Shown: positions 1 through 6,368, numbered from the stretch's first letter. The stretch: DNA of 8,331 nucleotides from Candidatus Methanodesulfokora sp. (GCA_023269865.1 JAGDWR010000030.1:1-8331), one strand, 5' to 3'. Numbers and translations are program-made. The notes: generated by a model not told the origin, from the sequence alone.

Positions 1-363
1 TCCTCAAGAAACTTTTCATCATCCGTTAGCTGTATGTACACATTTGCCTTAAACTTCTCCTGGAGCCATTGAGTGAAGTGAAATGGAATCATGTGTCCTA
101 TGTGCATGGGGCCTGAAGGACCTCTCCCCGTGTAGAGGAAGAAGCCCCTCCCCTCTCTGTAATCTTTTAGAACTAGATCCAGGTCTCTATGCGAGTAATA
201 CACTTTCCTTCTCAGCATGTAATGGCTTTCTCCAGCAAGGGATTCCAGCTCCTTTATCAGCTCATCGTCCAGCTTTTGAGTCCCAAATTCCTCTATAAGC
301 TTGTCGTAATCAACAGGACCCGCGACTTCCCAGGGACTAACGCTTCCAAAGGCGATCCCCCAT
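1..363 (-). CDS. trpS: Tryptophanyl-tRNA synthetase, N-terminal part (runs off the left edge; apparent 1-nt frameshift at the start)
   Basis: Charges tRNA-Trp with tryptophan in the cytoplasm. The minus-strand frame from about 362 down to 1 gives some 120 residues of a class I aminoacyl-tRNA synthetase. It shows SPWEVAGPVDYDKLIEEFG, then FGTQKLDDEL, YYSHRDLDLVLKDY, FFLYTGRGPSGPMHIGH and IQLTDDEKF. This is the order and wording of the archaeal/eukaryal TrpRS, and MHIGH (positions 93-107) is the class I HIGH signature. The KMSKS loop lies beyond the window. No ATG, GTG or TTG occurs in this frame after the upstream in-frame TGA at 369-371. The ATG at 361-363 has a GGTGA site 5 nt upstream but sits one base out of frame; removing one G from the five-G run at 357-361 would restore MGIAFGSVSPWEV. 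An assembly error, or slippage in the G run, is therefore likely. The identification is firm; the start is uncertain. Confidence 0.9.
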
Positions 364-390
364 TCATATCACCTTTCTCCTTCTCTTTCC

Positions 391-404
391 TCTATTTTTA
401 AAGG
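391..404 (-). promoter_or_regulatory. Putative archaeal TATA box for trpS
   Basis: The minus strand reads CCTTTAAAAATAGA, an A/T-rich TATA-like element centred near 398. A start about 26 nt downstream falls near 372, just at the GGTGA site (369-373) that precedes the ATG at 361-363. The promoter therefore supports translation beginning at 363. Assigned from spacing and composition only. Confidence 0.45.
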
Positions 405-410
405 TTTGCT

Positions 411-427
411 AAAAAATTAAAAAAGAA
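411..427 (-). terminator. Putative T-rich terminator of the winged-helix gene
   Basis: Just past the stop of the 438-671 gene, the minus strand carries two runs of six T separated by AA. Oligo-T tracts without a stem are the usual archaeal transcription terminators. It also lies immediately upstream of the trpS TATA box, so it would separate the two units. Confidence 0.5.
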
Positions 428-437
428 GGTTGTTTTA

Positions 438-671
438 TCAGGGCTTGGCCTCCTCCTTCTTCTCAAGCTCCTTTGCGTACTCAACAGTGACCACATAGGA
501 TGCACCATTGTAGTAAAAGCTCAGCTTTCCCTCATCAACCAGCATTGAGACTGCTTTATCGACTAAAGACTTCTGAATGTTAAGAGCTTCAGCTATTTCC
601 CTGCTCTTTACCTTTTTCTTCTTCTGAACGTATTCATATACCTTCTGTTTTATCTCCTCTGTTACCTCCAT
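438..671 (-). CDS. Small winged helix-turn-helix protein (DsrD-like fold)
   Basis: A 77-residue, strongly charged soluble protein with no membrane segment or metal motif. The layout is a first helix (residues 3-18), a Lys-rich turn, an HTH pair with SREIAEALNIQKSLVDKAVSML (about 23-44), and a beta wing LSFYYNGASYVVTVEY (50-65), followed by a charged Lys/Glu tail. This matches a minimal winged helix in size and order. It resembles the DsrD fold (about 78 residues) and the single-wing DNA-binding proteins common in archaea. Whether it binds DNA as a regulator or acts as a small accessory protein cannot be told from sequence. The ATG at 671 follows GGGGAG at 675-680 and a TATA-like element near 705. 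It is separated from trpS by an oligo-T tract, so it is probably transcribed alone. No dsrAB or other sulfite reductase gene is visible nearby, so a sulfur role is not supported by context. Confidence 0.75.
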   Translation of the reverse strand: MEVTEEIKQKVYEYVQKKKKVKSREIAEALNIQKSLVDKAVSMLVDEGKLSFYYNGASYVVTVEYAKELEKKEEAKP

Positions 672-699
672 TTTCTCCCCTGAGATGTCTCCATGCTTT

Positions 700-712
700 A
701 CGTTTAAATTTT
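700..712 (-). promoter_or_regulatory. Putative TATA box for the winged-helix gene
   Basis: The minus strand reads AAAAATTTAAACG, with TTTAAA centred near 705. A start about 26 nt downstream falls near 679-680, leaving a short leader that begins GGGGAGAAA before the ATG at 671. The leader could itself pair with 16S rRNA. Confidence 0.4.
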
Positions 713-748
713 TCCTATGAAAAATTGTTAAAGCTGTATCTCTTAGCT

Positions 749-1041
749 TTAGTGTATAAAGGCCTCTGCTATAATCTCCTCTATTGATAGCTTGGCTGCT
801 ATGTTATCGCTGGTAATGCGTTCACAGGATTTCTTGTAATGATCCAGCTGGAATCTACTTATTTCGAAAAGTCAGCTCAATTCACTAAGCATTACGCTCT
901 TGTTTAATGAGATCATCTGAGGACAGCTCCTCCAGGCACAACATCAACCATCCTTTGAGCTCGAGTCAGTAGAGGCTGATTTTCCATCCTCCCCAATGCA
1001 TTTTCCCTTATCCCTTGGATTTGGTCATTCCTCCTGAGAAT
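749..1041 (-). pseudogene. Possible decayed gene between the ferritin-like and winged-helix genes
   Basis: The 672-1060 gap has no intact reading frame. Three minus-strand segments nevertheless look protein-like. Positions 916-1041 give a 42-residue stretch containing NALGRMENQPLLTRAQRMV and ending VVPGGAVLR before a TGA. Positions 888-965, in another frame, give KGWLMLCLEELSSDDLIKQE before TAG. Positions 749-871 give 40 residues containing FQLDHYKKSCERIT and ending AKLSIEEIIAEAFIH before TAA; the same frame continues upstream past a TGA at 872-874. Moving between them needs frame changes and stop bypasses, as expected of a pseudogene. An AGGAGG with an ATG just after it (1026-1035) could be the old start. 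I do not recognise the family and saw no encapsulin shell sequence. The segments may be chance. Confidence 0.25.
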
Positions 1042-1060
1042 TTAAGGATGTATCCCGAGC

Positions 1061-1351
1061 TTAAACTTCAGCTAGCTCAGAGACCTCCTTGGCTCCTGCA
1101 ACCAGTTCATCTGCTTGCTCTTTATCCAAAGATTTGAGTAAGGCTAGAAATTCGCCGACATGAGTCTTTTCCTCCTTGGCTATGTCCTCAAAAACCCTCC
1201 TAACAGATTTATCCTCTATGCAGCTAGCAAGTTGCATGTACAAATTGATGGCATCAAGCTCCGCTATTATTCCCAGGCGCAGCGCTTGAACCAGCTCCTC
1301 TTTACCAAATTTCCTACCGGATGGAAGATCTATCGGATTTTTACCCAGCAT
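1061..1351 (-). CDS. Ferritin-like protein resembling the encapsulin cargo domain (EncFtn-like)
   Basis: A 96-residue two-helix ferritin-like protein, expected to bind and oxidise iron in the cytoplasm. It has KFGKEELVQALRLGIIAELD (residues 14-33), then AINLYMQLA, and a second helix with VFEDIAKEEKTHVGEFLALL. Glu31, Glu61 and His64 are spaced like the ferroxidase residues Glu32, Glu62 and His65 known in Rhodospirillum rubrum encapsulated ferritin. The wording is closest to the ferritin-like domain fused ahead of the encapsulin shell in Pyrococcus furiosus. Here the protein stops about where that linker would begin, so it is a free-standing version. Such proteins assemble from dimers and usually work inside an encapsulin shell, but no shell gene is visible in the window. 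The TATA box 26 nt before the ATG predicts a leaderless mRNA. It diverges from the SDR operon. Rubrerythrin-like peroxidase activity is an alternative, less likely because no rubredoxin domain is present. Confidence 0.85.
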   Translation of the reverse strand: MLGKNPIDLPSGRKFGKEELVQALRLGIIAELDAINLYMQLASCIEDKSVRRVFEDIAKEEKTHVGEFLALLKSLDKEQADELVAGAKEVSELAEV

Positions 1352-1370
1352 GAGCTACATATTAATGGCA

Positions 1371-1382
1371 AAATATATTAAG
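1371..1382 (-). promoter_or_regulatory. TATA box of the ferritin-like gene (leaderless start)
   Basis: The minus strand reads CTTAATATATTT, preceded by an A-rich BRE-like CAAA. Its centre near 1376-1377 lies 25-26 nt from the A of the ATG at 1351. Transcription should begin at or next to the start codon, giving a leaderless mRNA. Confidence 0.6.
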
Positions 1383-1481
1383 TTTGCTCTTGAATATGGA
1401 GACTACCTTCAATGTATGATGACTGCTAAATTTATTCACTGATCATAATAATTAGCACAATTCTACAGCTGGGTGAACAAC

Positions 1482-1490
1482 TTTATTATT
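1482..1490 (+). promoter_or_regulatory. Candidate TATA box for the SDR-gcvP-like operon
   Basis: TTTATTATT, centred near 1486, lies about 25 nt before the in-frame ATG at 1510-1512 and would make that codon a leaderless start. Two weaker A/T-rich elements, AAATTTATT near 1433 and ATAATAATT near 1450, could instead give a short leader before the ATG at 1492. The 1382-1491 intergenic region holds no gene. Confidence 0.35.
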
Positions 1491-1491
1491 C

Positions 1492-2274
1492 ATGATGGAA
1501 ACGACCTTTATGCCATTGGAGACTTTCCCCTGTATAAGCCTTGATGGAAAAGTTGCCATTGTAACCGGTGGTTCTTCTGGCATAGGAAGGGCAATTGCAC
1601 AGAAATTAGCAAATTCTGGAGCTAAAGTGGCCATATTAGATATAAAGGCTGACGGGTGGAGGGTGGCTGAGGAGATTAGAGCAAAATTCTACAGATGTGA
1701 TGTGACATCACCATCAGAAGTTAAGGAAACGATTGAGAGCATCTACAGAGAGCTGGGGAGAATAGATATAGTTGTAAATGCAGCTGGAGTTATAGTGAGA
1801 AAAGATGCCATAGAGACAAGCGAAGAAGAGTGGGATAAGGTGATAAACGTCAACTTAAAAGGTCCTTTTCTTATTTCCAAATATGCTATACCTTACATGA
1901 TTAAAAGTGGTGGTGGAAGCATAGTGAACATAGCTTCCGGCTGGGGCCTGAAAGGAGGCCCAAAAGCAGTTGCTTATTGCGCTTCAAAGGGAGGATTGGT
2001 GAATATGACAAGAGCGATGGCCATAGATCATGGAAAAAATGGGATAAGGGTTAACTGTGTTGCACCAGGGGATGTAGATACTCCTATGTTGAGGGAGGAA
2101 GCCAAACAGCTGGGGATGAGCTGGGATGAATTCTTAAAGGATGCTGCCAACAGACCTCTTGGCAGGATAGGAAAGCCTGATGATGTCGCTAACGTCGTTC
2201 TATTTTTAGTGAGCGATCTTGCAAGCTGGATAACTGGAGCCACTGTTGTTGTTGATGGTGGCGGTATAGCATGA
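1492..2274 (+). CDS. Short-chain dehydrogenase/reductase (classical SDR, NAD-type)
   Basis: An NAD-dependent oxidoreductase acting on an alcohol or ketone; the substrate is unknown. All classical SDR landmarks are present in a 260-residue chain: the nucleotide loop TGGSSGIG (25-32), Asp50 at the end of strand beta-2, which favours NAD(H) over NADP(H), NAAG (96-99), NVNL (119-122), catalytic Ser149 in NIAS, the Tyr162-Lys166 pair in YCASK, and PG at 192-193. Several starts are possible. ATG 1492 is the longest, 1495 follows directly, and ATG 1510 (254 residues, MPLETF) is supported by a TATA box about 25 nt upstream and gives a normal family length. None has a good Shine-Dalgarno site. It is the first gene of the operon, with its stop 9 nt before the GcvPA-like start, so it very likely acts in the same pathway. 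FabG-like and sugar-alcohol dehydrogenase roles remain possible. Confidence 0.93.
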   Translation: MMETTFMPLETFPCISLDGKVAIVTGGSSGIGRAIAQKLANSGAKVAILDIKADGWRVAEEIRAKFYRCDVTSPSEVKETIESIYRELGRIDIVVNAAGVIVRKDAIETSEEEWDKVINVNLKGPFLISKYAIPYMIKSGGGSIVNIASGWGLKGGPKAVAYCASKGGLVNMTRAMAIDHGKNGIRVNCVAPGDVDTPMLREEAKQLGMSWDEFLKDAANRPLGRIGKPDDVANVVLFLVSDLASWITGATVVVDGGGIA

Positions 2275-2280
2275 GGTGAT
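2273..2280 (+). promoter_or_regulatory. Shine-Dalgarno site of the GcvPA-like gene
   Basis: GAGGTGAT overlaps the SDR stop codon (TGA 2272-2274) and lies 3-4 nt before the ATG at 2284. It fixes that start and implies translational coupling to the SDR gene. Confidence 0.75.
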
Positions 2281-2283
2281 GTT

Positions 2284-3666
2284 ATGGAGGCCCATCCCTA
2301 CATTCCCAATTCCCTTGAAAGAGTTAAGAGGGAGATGCTGAAATATATAGGCGTTTCCAGTATCGATGATCTATATTCAAGCATACCTGAGGAGATAAAG
2401 TTCAAAGGGAGCATGAACCTTCCAAAGCCATTAAAATCTGAATATGAACTTGTAAGACATGTAAAGGGAATTTTGGCCAAGAACATAAGCTGTGATGAAT
2501 ATCTCTGCTTCAAAGGGGGCGGGACATGGCCCCATTATGTTCCAGCTATATGCGATGAGATAGCTAAAAGGGCTGAGTTCCTCACTGCTTATGCAGGTGA
2601 TCCTTACGAGGATCACGGCAGATGGCAGGCTTTATTCGAGTTCGAGAGCTTGATGGCTGAGTTAGTAGACATGGATGTTGTCACTGTTCCAATATACTCC
2701 TGGGGTCACGCAGCTGGAACTGCGATGAGAATGGCTCACAGGATAAATGGGAGAAGAGAGGTCCTTATACCCAGAACTATTTCACCTGAGAGATTTTTAG
2801 TTGTCCAAAACTATGTTGACCCAGCCTTGAAGCTGATAAAGGTGGACTATGATCCTGAGACAGGTATGATAGATCTAAACGACCTTGAGAGGAAGATATC
2901 GAGGGATACTGCTGCTGTCTACTTTGAAAATCCCTCCTATCTGGGCTTCATAGAGACTAGAGGAAAGGAGATATGCGATATAGCTCATGAAAAAGGTTCA
3001 ATCTGCATAGTTGGAGTTGATCCAAGCTCCCTTGGGGTTCTTGAGCCCCCGAGCCACTATGGAGCTGACATAACAGTGGGGGATCTTCAGCCTTTAGGTG
3101 TGCACATGAACTTCGGCGGTGGATTAGGGGGATTTCTGGCCACTAGAGATGAGGAGACTTTCGTAAGGGAGATACCATACAGGATATTCGGCCTAGCAAA
3201 GACAAGCTTTGAGGGTGAATATGGATTCGGGGACGTACTATTCGAGAGGACGTCATTTGAGAAGAGGGAAAAAGCTAAGGAGTTTGTGGGAACAGCAGCT
3301 GCTTCTCATGGGATAATAGCAGCTGTTTATCTCTCTCTTATGGGACCTAAGGGCATGTACGAGCTCGGAAAAGCAATACTTCAAAGGTCCCAATATGCTA
3401 TCAAGCTTCTCTCCAAGATCTCAGGGGTGAGAGCTCCCAAGTTCAAAGCACCTCACTTCAAGGAGTTTGTCGTGGAGTTCGATTCAAAAAAAAGCGTCAA
3501 TGAGATAAACAAGGAGCTTCTAAAGGAGGGGATATTCGGAGGGATAGATCTGAGAAAGCATTTTCCAGAGCTCGGTAATTCAGCTCTTTTCTGCTTCACC
3601 GAAGTCCACACAAAGGAGGATATAGAGAGGCTTGCTGGAGCTATTGAGAGAATAGTTGGGAGGTGA
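2284..3666 (+). CDS. gcvPA: Divergent glycine dehydrogenase (decarboxylating) subunit 1-like protein, GcvPA family
   Basis: A 460-residue fold-type I PLP-family protein matching subunit 1 of the two-subunit archaeal/bacterial glycine decarboxylase, at the usual length. Family hallmarks are FKGGGTWPHYVPAI (76-89), EFLTAY (98-103), QALFEFESLMAEL (115-127), ENPSYLGFIE (215-224), DPSSLGVLEPPSHYGADI (246-263) and FGGGLGGFLATR (277-288). In this family subunit 1 lacks the PLP lysine and completes the active site of subunit 2. Several normally invariant segments are changed. The expected YTPYQ(A/P)E-SQG loop is YAGDPYEDHGR; the tract usually near LYDGATA is IYSWGHAAGTA; GDGQSLG is GDLQPLG; and the usual REQHIRREKATSNICTN region is reduced to FEKREKAKEFVGTAAASHG. 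It is therefore probably a paralogue with another substrate. A strong GGTGA site fixes the start. It pairs with the next gene. Confidence 0.9.
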   Translation: MEAHPYIPNSLERVKREMLKYIGVSSIDDLYSSIPEEIKFKGSMNLPKPLKSEYELVRHVKGILAKNISCDEYLCFKGGGTWPHYVPAICDEIAKRAEFLTAYAGDPYEDHGRWQALFEFESLMAELVDMDVVTVPIYSWGHAAGTAMRMAHRINGRREVLIPRTISPERFLVVQNYVDPALKLIKVDYDPETGMIDLNDLERKISRDTAAVYFENPSYLGFIETRGKEICDIAHEKGSICIVGVDPSSLGVLEPPSHYGADITVGDLQPLGVHMNFGGGLGGFLATRDEETFVREIPYRIFGLAKTSFEGEYGFGDVLFERTSFEKREKAKEFVGTAAASHGIIAAVYLSLMGPKGMYELGKAILQRSQYAIKLLSKISGVRAPKFKAPHFKEFVVEFDSKKSVNEINKELLKEGIFGGIDLRKHFPELGNSALFCFTEVHTKEDIERLAGAIERIVGR

Positions 3667-3667
3667 T
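3661..3667 (+). promoter_or_regulatory. Shine-Dalgarno site deciding the GcvPB-like start
   Basis: AGGTGAT contains the TGA stop of the GcvPA-like gene (3664-3666) and ends 3 nt before the ATG at 3671. This selects ATG 3671 over the in-frame TTG at 3656 and couples translation of the two subunits. Confidence 0.75.
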
Positions 3668-3670
3668 TCT

Positions 3671-5233
3671 ATGGGAATAGTGAAGTTGAGGAGGAACTTC
3701 CATGAAGCCAAGTGGGAGGAGCCGATAATATTCGAGTTGAGCAATGAGGGAGAAAGAGGTATATTGGTTCCTTTGGATGATAGGCTGGAGGAGGAAGTTG
3801 GAGATGGAATTTCAGTGATTCCAGAGCACATGAGAAGGAAGGAACCACCAAGATTGCCAGAGATCTCCCAAATGAGAGTTCTTAGACATTTCCTCAGGCT
3901 TTCTCAGGAGACCCTAGGGGCTGATTTAAACATAGACATAGGCCAGGGCACTTGTACAATGAAGTACAGCCCCAAGGTGAATGAAATCTTCGTTTCATCT
4001 CCCAAAGTAACTGAACTGCATCCTTATCAGGATGAGGAGACTGTTCAAGGCGCACTGGAGATAATTTACAAGCTTGATTCATTCCTCAGGGAGATATCTG
4101 GGCTGGATAGATTTGTTTTTCAGCCCGGTGGAGGGTCGCAGGCAATACTAGCAATGGCATCGATAATAAGGGCTTACTTCAGAAAGAGAGGGGAGGAAAG
4201 AGATGAGATAATAACAACAATATTCTCACATCCATCAGATGCAGCAGCTCCTGCTGTGAAGGGATTCAAGATAATAACTATATATCCGGATCCTGAGACA
4301 GGCATACCAGATATAGAAGCCCTTAAAGCTGCTATCTCAAGGAGAACTGCTGGCATGATAGTTGCCAATCCTGAGGACACGGGCATATTCAACCCCAGGA
4401 TAAGGGAGTTCTGCAATATAGTTCATGAGGCCGGAGGTCTATGTGGGTACGATCAGGCGAATGCAAATGGTATAATAGGGATAGTGAGAGCAAGGGAGTG
4501 CGGCTTCGATATGGGCTTCTTCAACCTCCATAAGACCTTTTCTTCGCCTCATGGGTGCGGAGGGCCTGCTGTTGGAGCTCTTGGTGTAAAAAAGGAGCTT
4601 GAGAGCTTCCTTCCAGTTCCAATTGTTGATTATGATAGCGAAAAGGGCAAATATTACCTGAACTACGATCTTCCAGACACCATAGGAAAAGTAAGGGAGT
4701 TCTATGGGGTATTTCCTGTCGTTGTAAGAGCTTATGCATGGATAATGGCTCTGGGAGAGGAGGGGCTTAAGGAAGTAGCTAGAGTAGCTGTCCTTAACAA
4801 CAACTATGTGATGCACAAGATACTGAGAGAGGTGAAAGGAGCGGATATCTCATATCCGGCGAATAAAAAGAGGATTGAACAGGTCAGATACACTTGGAAG
4901 AAGCTGAAGGAGGAAACAGGGGTTGGAACTGAGGATGTCATAAGGAGAATGTTTGACTTTGGATTCCACCTCTGGACGAGCCATCATCCCTGGATAATTC
5001 CAGAGCCTTTCACGATAGAGCCAACGGAGTCGTACTCAAAGGAGGAGCTGGATGAGTACATAGAGGCCTTGAAGGAGATATCAAGAGAGGCTTATAATAA
5101 CCCGGAAAAAGTTAAGAAAGCTCCTTACAGAAGCGTGATACATAAGATAGAGGACAACAGCTGGTTTGAGGATCCAGCCAAGTGGTCAATAACTTGGAGG
5201 CTCTTCAAGAAGAAGCACGGTGGTAAATCTTGA
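3671..5233 (+). CDS. gcvPB: Divergent glycine dehydrogenase (decarboxylating) subunit 2-like protein, GcvPB family, PLP-binding
   Basis: A 520-residue PLP enzyme subunit, slightly longer than usual for GcvPB. It begins with the family's IIFELSNEGERG (about 19-30), followed by GTCTMKYSPKVNE (93-105), QPGGGSQA (151-158), ANPEDTGIFN (232-241), YDQANANGI (260-268) and NLHKTFSSPHGCGGP (285-299). Lys288, codon 4532-4534, is the expected Schiff-base lysine. The C-terminal domain keeps KEETGV and IIPEPFTIEPTESYSKEELD. Substituted positions again cluster around the active site: GSCTMKYNPK has become GTCTMKYSPK; the AHGTNPAS motif is SHPSDAAA; YDGAN is YDQAN; HEFV is missing; and GFHPPT is GFHLWT. The enzyme chemistry (PLP-dependent decarboxylation of an alpha-amino acid) is plausible, but glycine as substrate is doubtful. 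No gcvH or gcvT lies nearby. It overlaps the kinase gene by 4 nt. Confidence 0.92.
   Translation: MGIVKLRRNFHEAKWEEPIIFELSNEGERGILVPLDDRLEEEVGDGISVIPEHMRRKEPPRLPEISQMRVLRHFLRLSQETLGADLNIDIGQGTCTMKYSPKVNEIFVSSPKVTELHPYQDEETVQGALEIIYKLDSFLREISGLDRFVFQPGGGSQAILAMASIIRAYFRKRGEERDEIITTIFSHPSDAAAPAVKGFKIITIYPDPETGIPDIEALKAAISRRTAGMIVANPEDTGIFNPRIREFCNIVHEAGGLCGYDQANANGIIGIVRARECGFDMGFFNLHKTFSSPHGCGGPAVGALGVKKELESFLPVPIVDYDSEKGKYYLNYDLPDTIGKVREFYGVFPVVVRAYAWIMALGEEGLKEVARVAVLNNNYVMHKILREVKGADISYPANKKRIEQVRYTWKKLKEETGVGTEDVIRRMFDFGFHLWTSHHPWIIPEPFTIEPTESYSKEELDEYIEALKEISREAYNNPEKVKKAPYRSVIHKIEDNSWFEDPAKWSITWRLFKKKHGGKS
5219..5223 (+). promoter_or_regulatory. Shine-Dalgarno site supporting the TTG start of the kinase gene
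   Basis: GGTGG inside the last codons of the GcvPB-like gene lies 6 nt before TTG 5230-5232. The TTG overlaps the upstream stop as TTGA, a stop-start coupling arrangement. Confidence 0.5.
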
Positions 5234-6366
5234 GAAAACTCGGGATAATAGTCAATCCCATAGCTGGCATGGGAGGGAGGGTTGGGCTAAAGGGGACTGA
5301 TGGCCCGGAAATGCTGAAGAAAGCCATAGAGCTTGGAGCTAAGCCATGGGCTGAGGAAAGAGGAGCTGAAGCCCTAAAATCTCTCCTTTCTTTGAAAGAT
5401 TCCATTGAGATCTACGCTTACCCGAGACAAATGGGGGAGAACTCCTGTAGAAAAGCTGGTTTTGAGCCAGTAGTTTTAGGGAGCATAGGGGAGGAGACAA
5501 CAGCTGAGGACACTGTTAGAGCTGCAATAGAGATGATGAACCTAGGAGTGGATATTCTGCTCTTTGTCGGCGGAGATGGAACTGCTAGAGATGTATGTAG
5601 AGCAGTAGGGACAAAAATAATTTCCCTTGGAATTCCTGCAGGTGTTAAGGTTTACTCATCTGTTTTTGCAGCCAGCCCAAGGGCTGGTGGAGAGCTTGCT
5701 CTAAAATTTTTGAAGGGAGAGGTCACTGAGACCATTGAGGCAGAAGTTCTTGACATAGATGAGGATTCATTCAGGCAGGGGAGGCTTTCAGTGAAGCTCT
5801 ATGGATATCTTAGGATACCCAATGACTCAAGCTATATTCCAGGTGGGAAAGTGCCCTCTTCTCACTCCGAGAGTTATGATAGAGAGGCCATAGCAGCTGA
5901 ACTGCTTGAGATAATGGAGGATGATGTGATCTACCTGATAGGCCCGGGAAGCACAACTAAGGAAGTGATGAAAGCCCTCAATCTCGAGTTCAGCCCACTG
6001 GGTGTTGATGCCATCATGAACAAAAAGCTGGTAGGCAAGGATCTAAATGAAAAGCAGATATTGGAGCTGATCTCCAATAGAAAAGCTAAGGTCATAGTAA
6101 CACCTATAGGAGGACAGGGGTATGTCTTCGGGAGAGGGAATCAGCAGATCAGCCCTGAGGTTCTGAGGAGGATAGGAAGGGAGAACATAATAATTGTGGC
6201 AACAAGAGGGAAGCTGGAGTCCATCAGGGGAAGGCCCATGCTGCTTGATACAGGAGATGAATTGTTGGATAGAGAGCTGGCAGGCTACTACAGGGTCATA
6301 TCAGGCTACAGAGAGTACACTGTGTACAAAGTGGTGCCAGCAGTTCCAGATATCCTATCGGGGTAA
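5230..6366 (+). CDS. ATP-NAD kinase / AcoX family protein (COG3199-type)
   Basis: A 378-residue kinase of the NAD kinase/diacylglycerol kinase-like superfamily, of the longer class that includes AcoX of acetoin gene clusters. Landmarks are GIIVNPIAGMGGRVGLKGTD (residues 5-24), the nucleotide-binding GGDGT (114-118), GIPAGVKVYSSVFA (134-147), IGPGSTTKEVM (237-247), TPIGGQGYVFGRGNQQISPE (291-310) and DTGDELLDRELAGYYRVISGY (340-360). This matches the predicted ATP- or polyphosphate-dependent NAD kinases. AcoX itself has no settled function, so the phosphate acceptor may be NAD or a small metabolite. The start is TTG within TTGA, overlapping the GcvPB-like stop and preceded by GGTGG; no upstream ATG is available. 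As last gene of the operon, it could supply NADP or activate or trap a pathway intermediate. Family assignment is firm; role is open. Confidence 0.9.
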   Translation: MRKLGIIVNPIAGMGGRVGLKGTDGPEMLKKAIELGAKPWAEERGAEALKSLLSLKDSIEIYAYPRQMGENSCRKAGFEPVVLGSIGEETTAEDTVRAAIEMMNLGVDILLFVGGDGTARDVCRAVGTKIISLGIPAGVKVYSSVFAASPRAGGELALKFLKGEVTETIEAEVLDIDEDSFRQGRLSVKLYGYLRIPNDSSYIPGGKVPSSHSESYDREAIAAELLEIMEDDVIYLIGPGSTTKEVMKALNLEFSPLGVDAIMNKKLVGKDLNEKQILELISNRKAKVIVTPIGGQGYVFGRGNQQISPEVLRRIGRENIIIVATRGKLESIRGRPMLLDTGDELLDRELAGYYRVISGYREYTVYKVVPAVPDILSG

Positions 6367-6368
6367 CT

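Noticed and set aside
83..401. Two plus-strand open frames at the left end
   Set aside because: Both are shadows of the trpS coding sequence on the minus strand.
1160..1381. 73-residue plus-strand open frame over the ferritin-like gene
   Set aside because: Antisense to a well-conserved gene with an intact metal site; no homology recognised.
1416..1442. Possible C/D box guide RNA: ATGATGA followed by CTGA
   Set aside because: The spacing is long, and there is no convincing second pair (C' and D boxes) downstream.
3656..3670. TTG start for the GcvPB-like protein, 15 nt upstream of the chosen ATG
   Set aside because: It precedes the GGTGA site, whereas ATG 3671 has ideal spacing from it and gives the family's usual N-terminus.
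4439..4816. 125-residue minus-strand open frame inside the GcvPB-like gene
   Set aside because: It lies wholly antisense to a strongly conserved coding region that includes the PLP lysine, and its translation is low-complexity with no recognisable domain.
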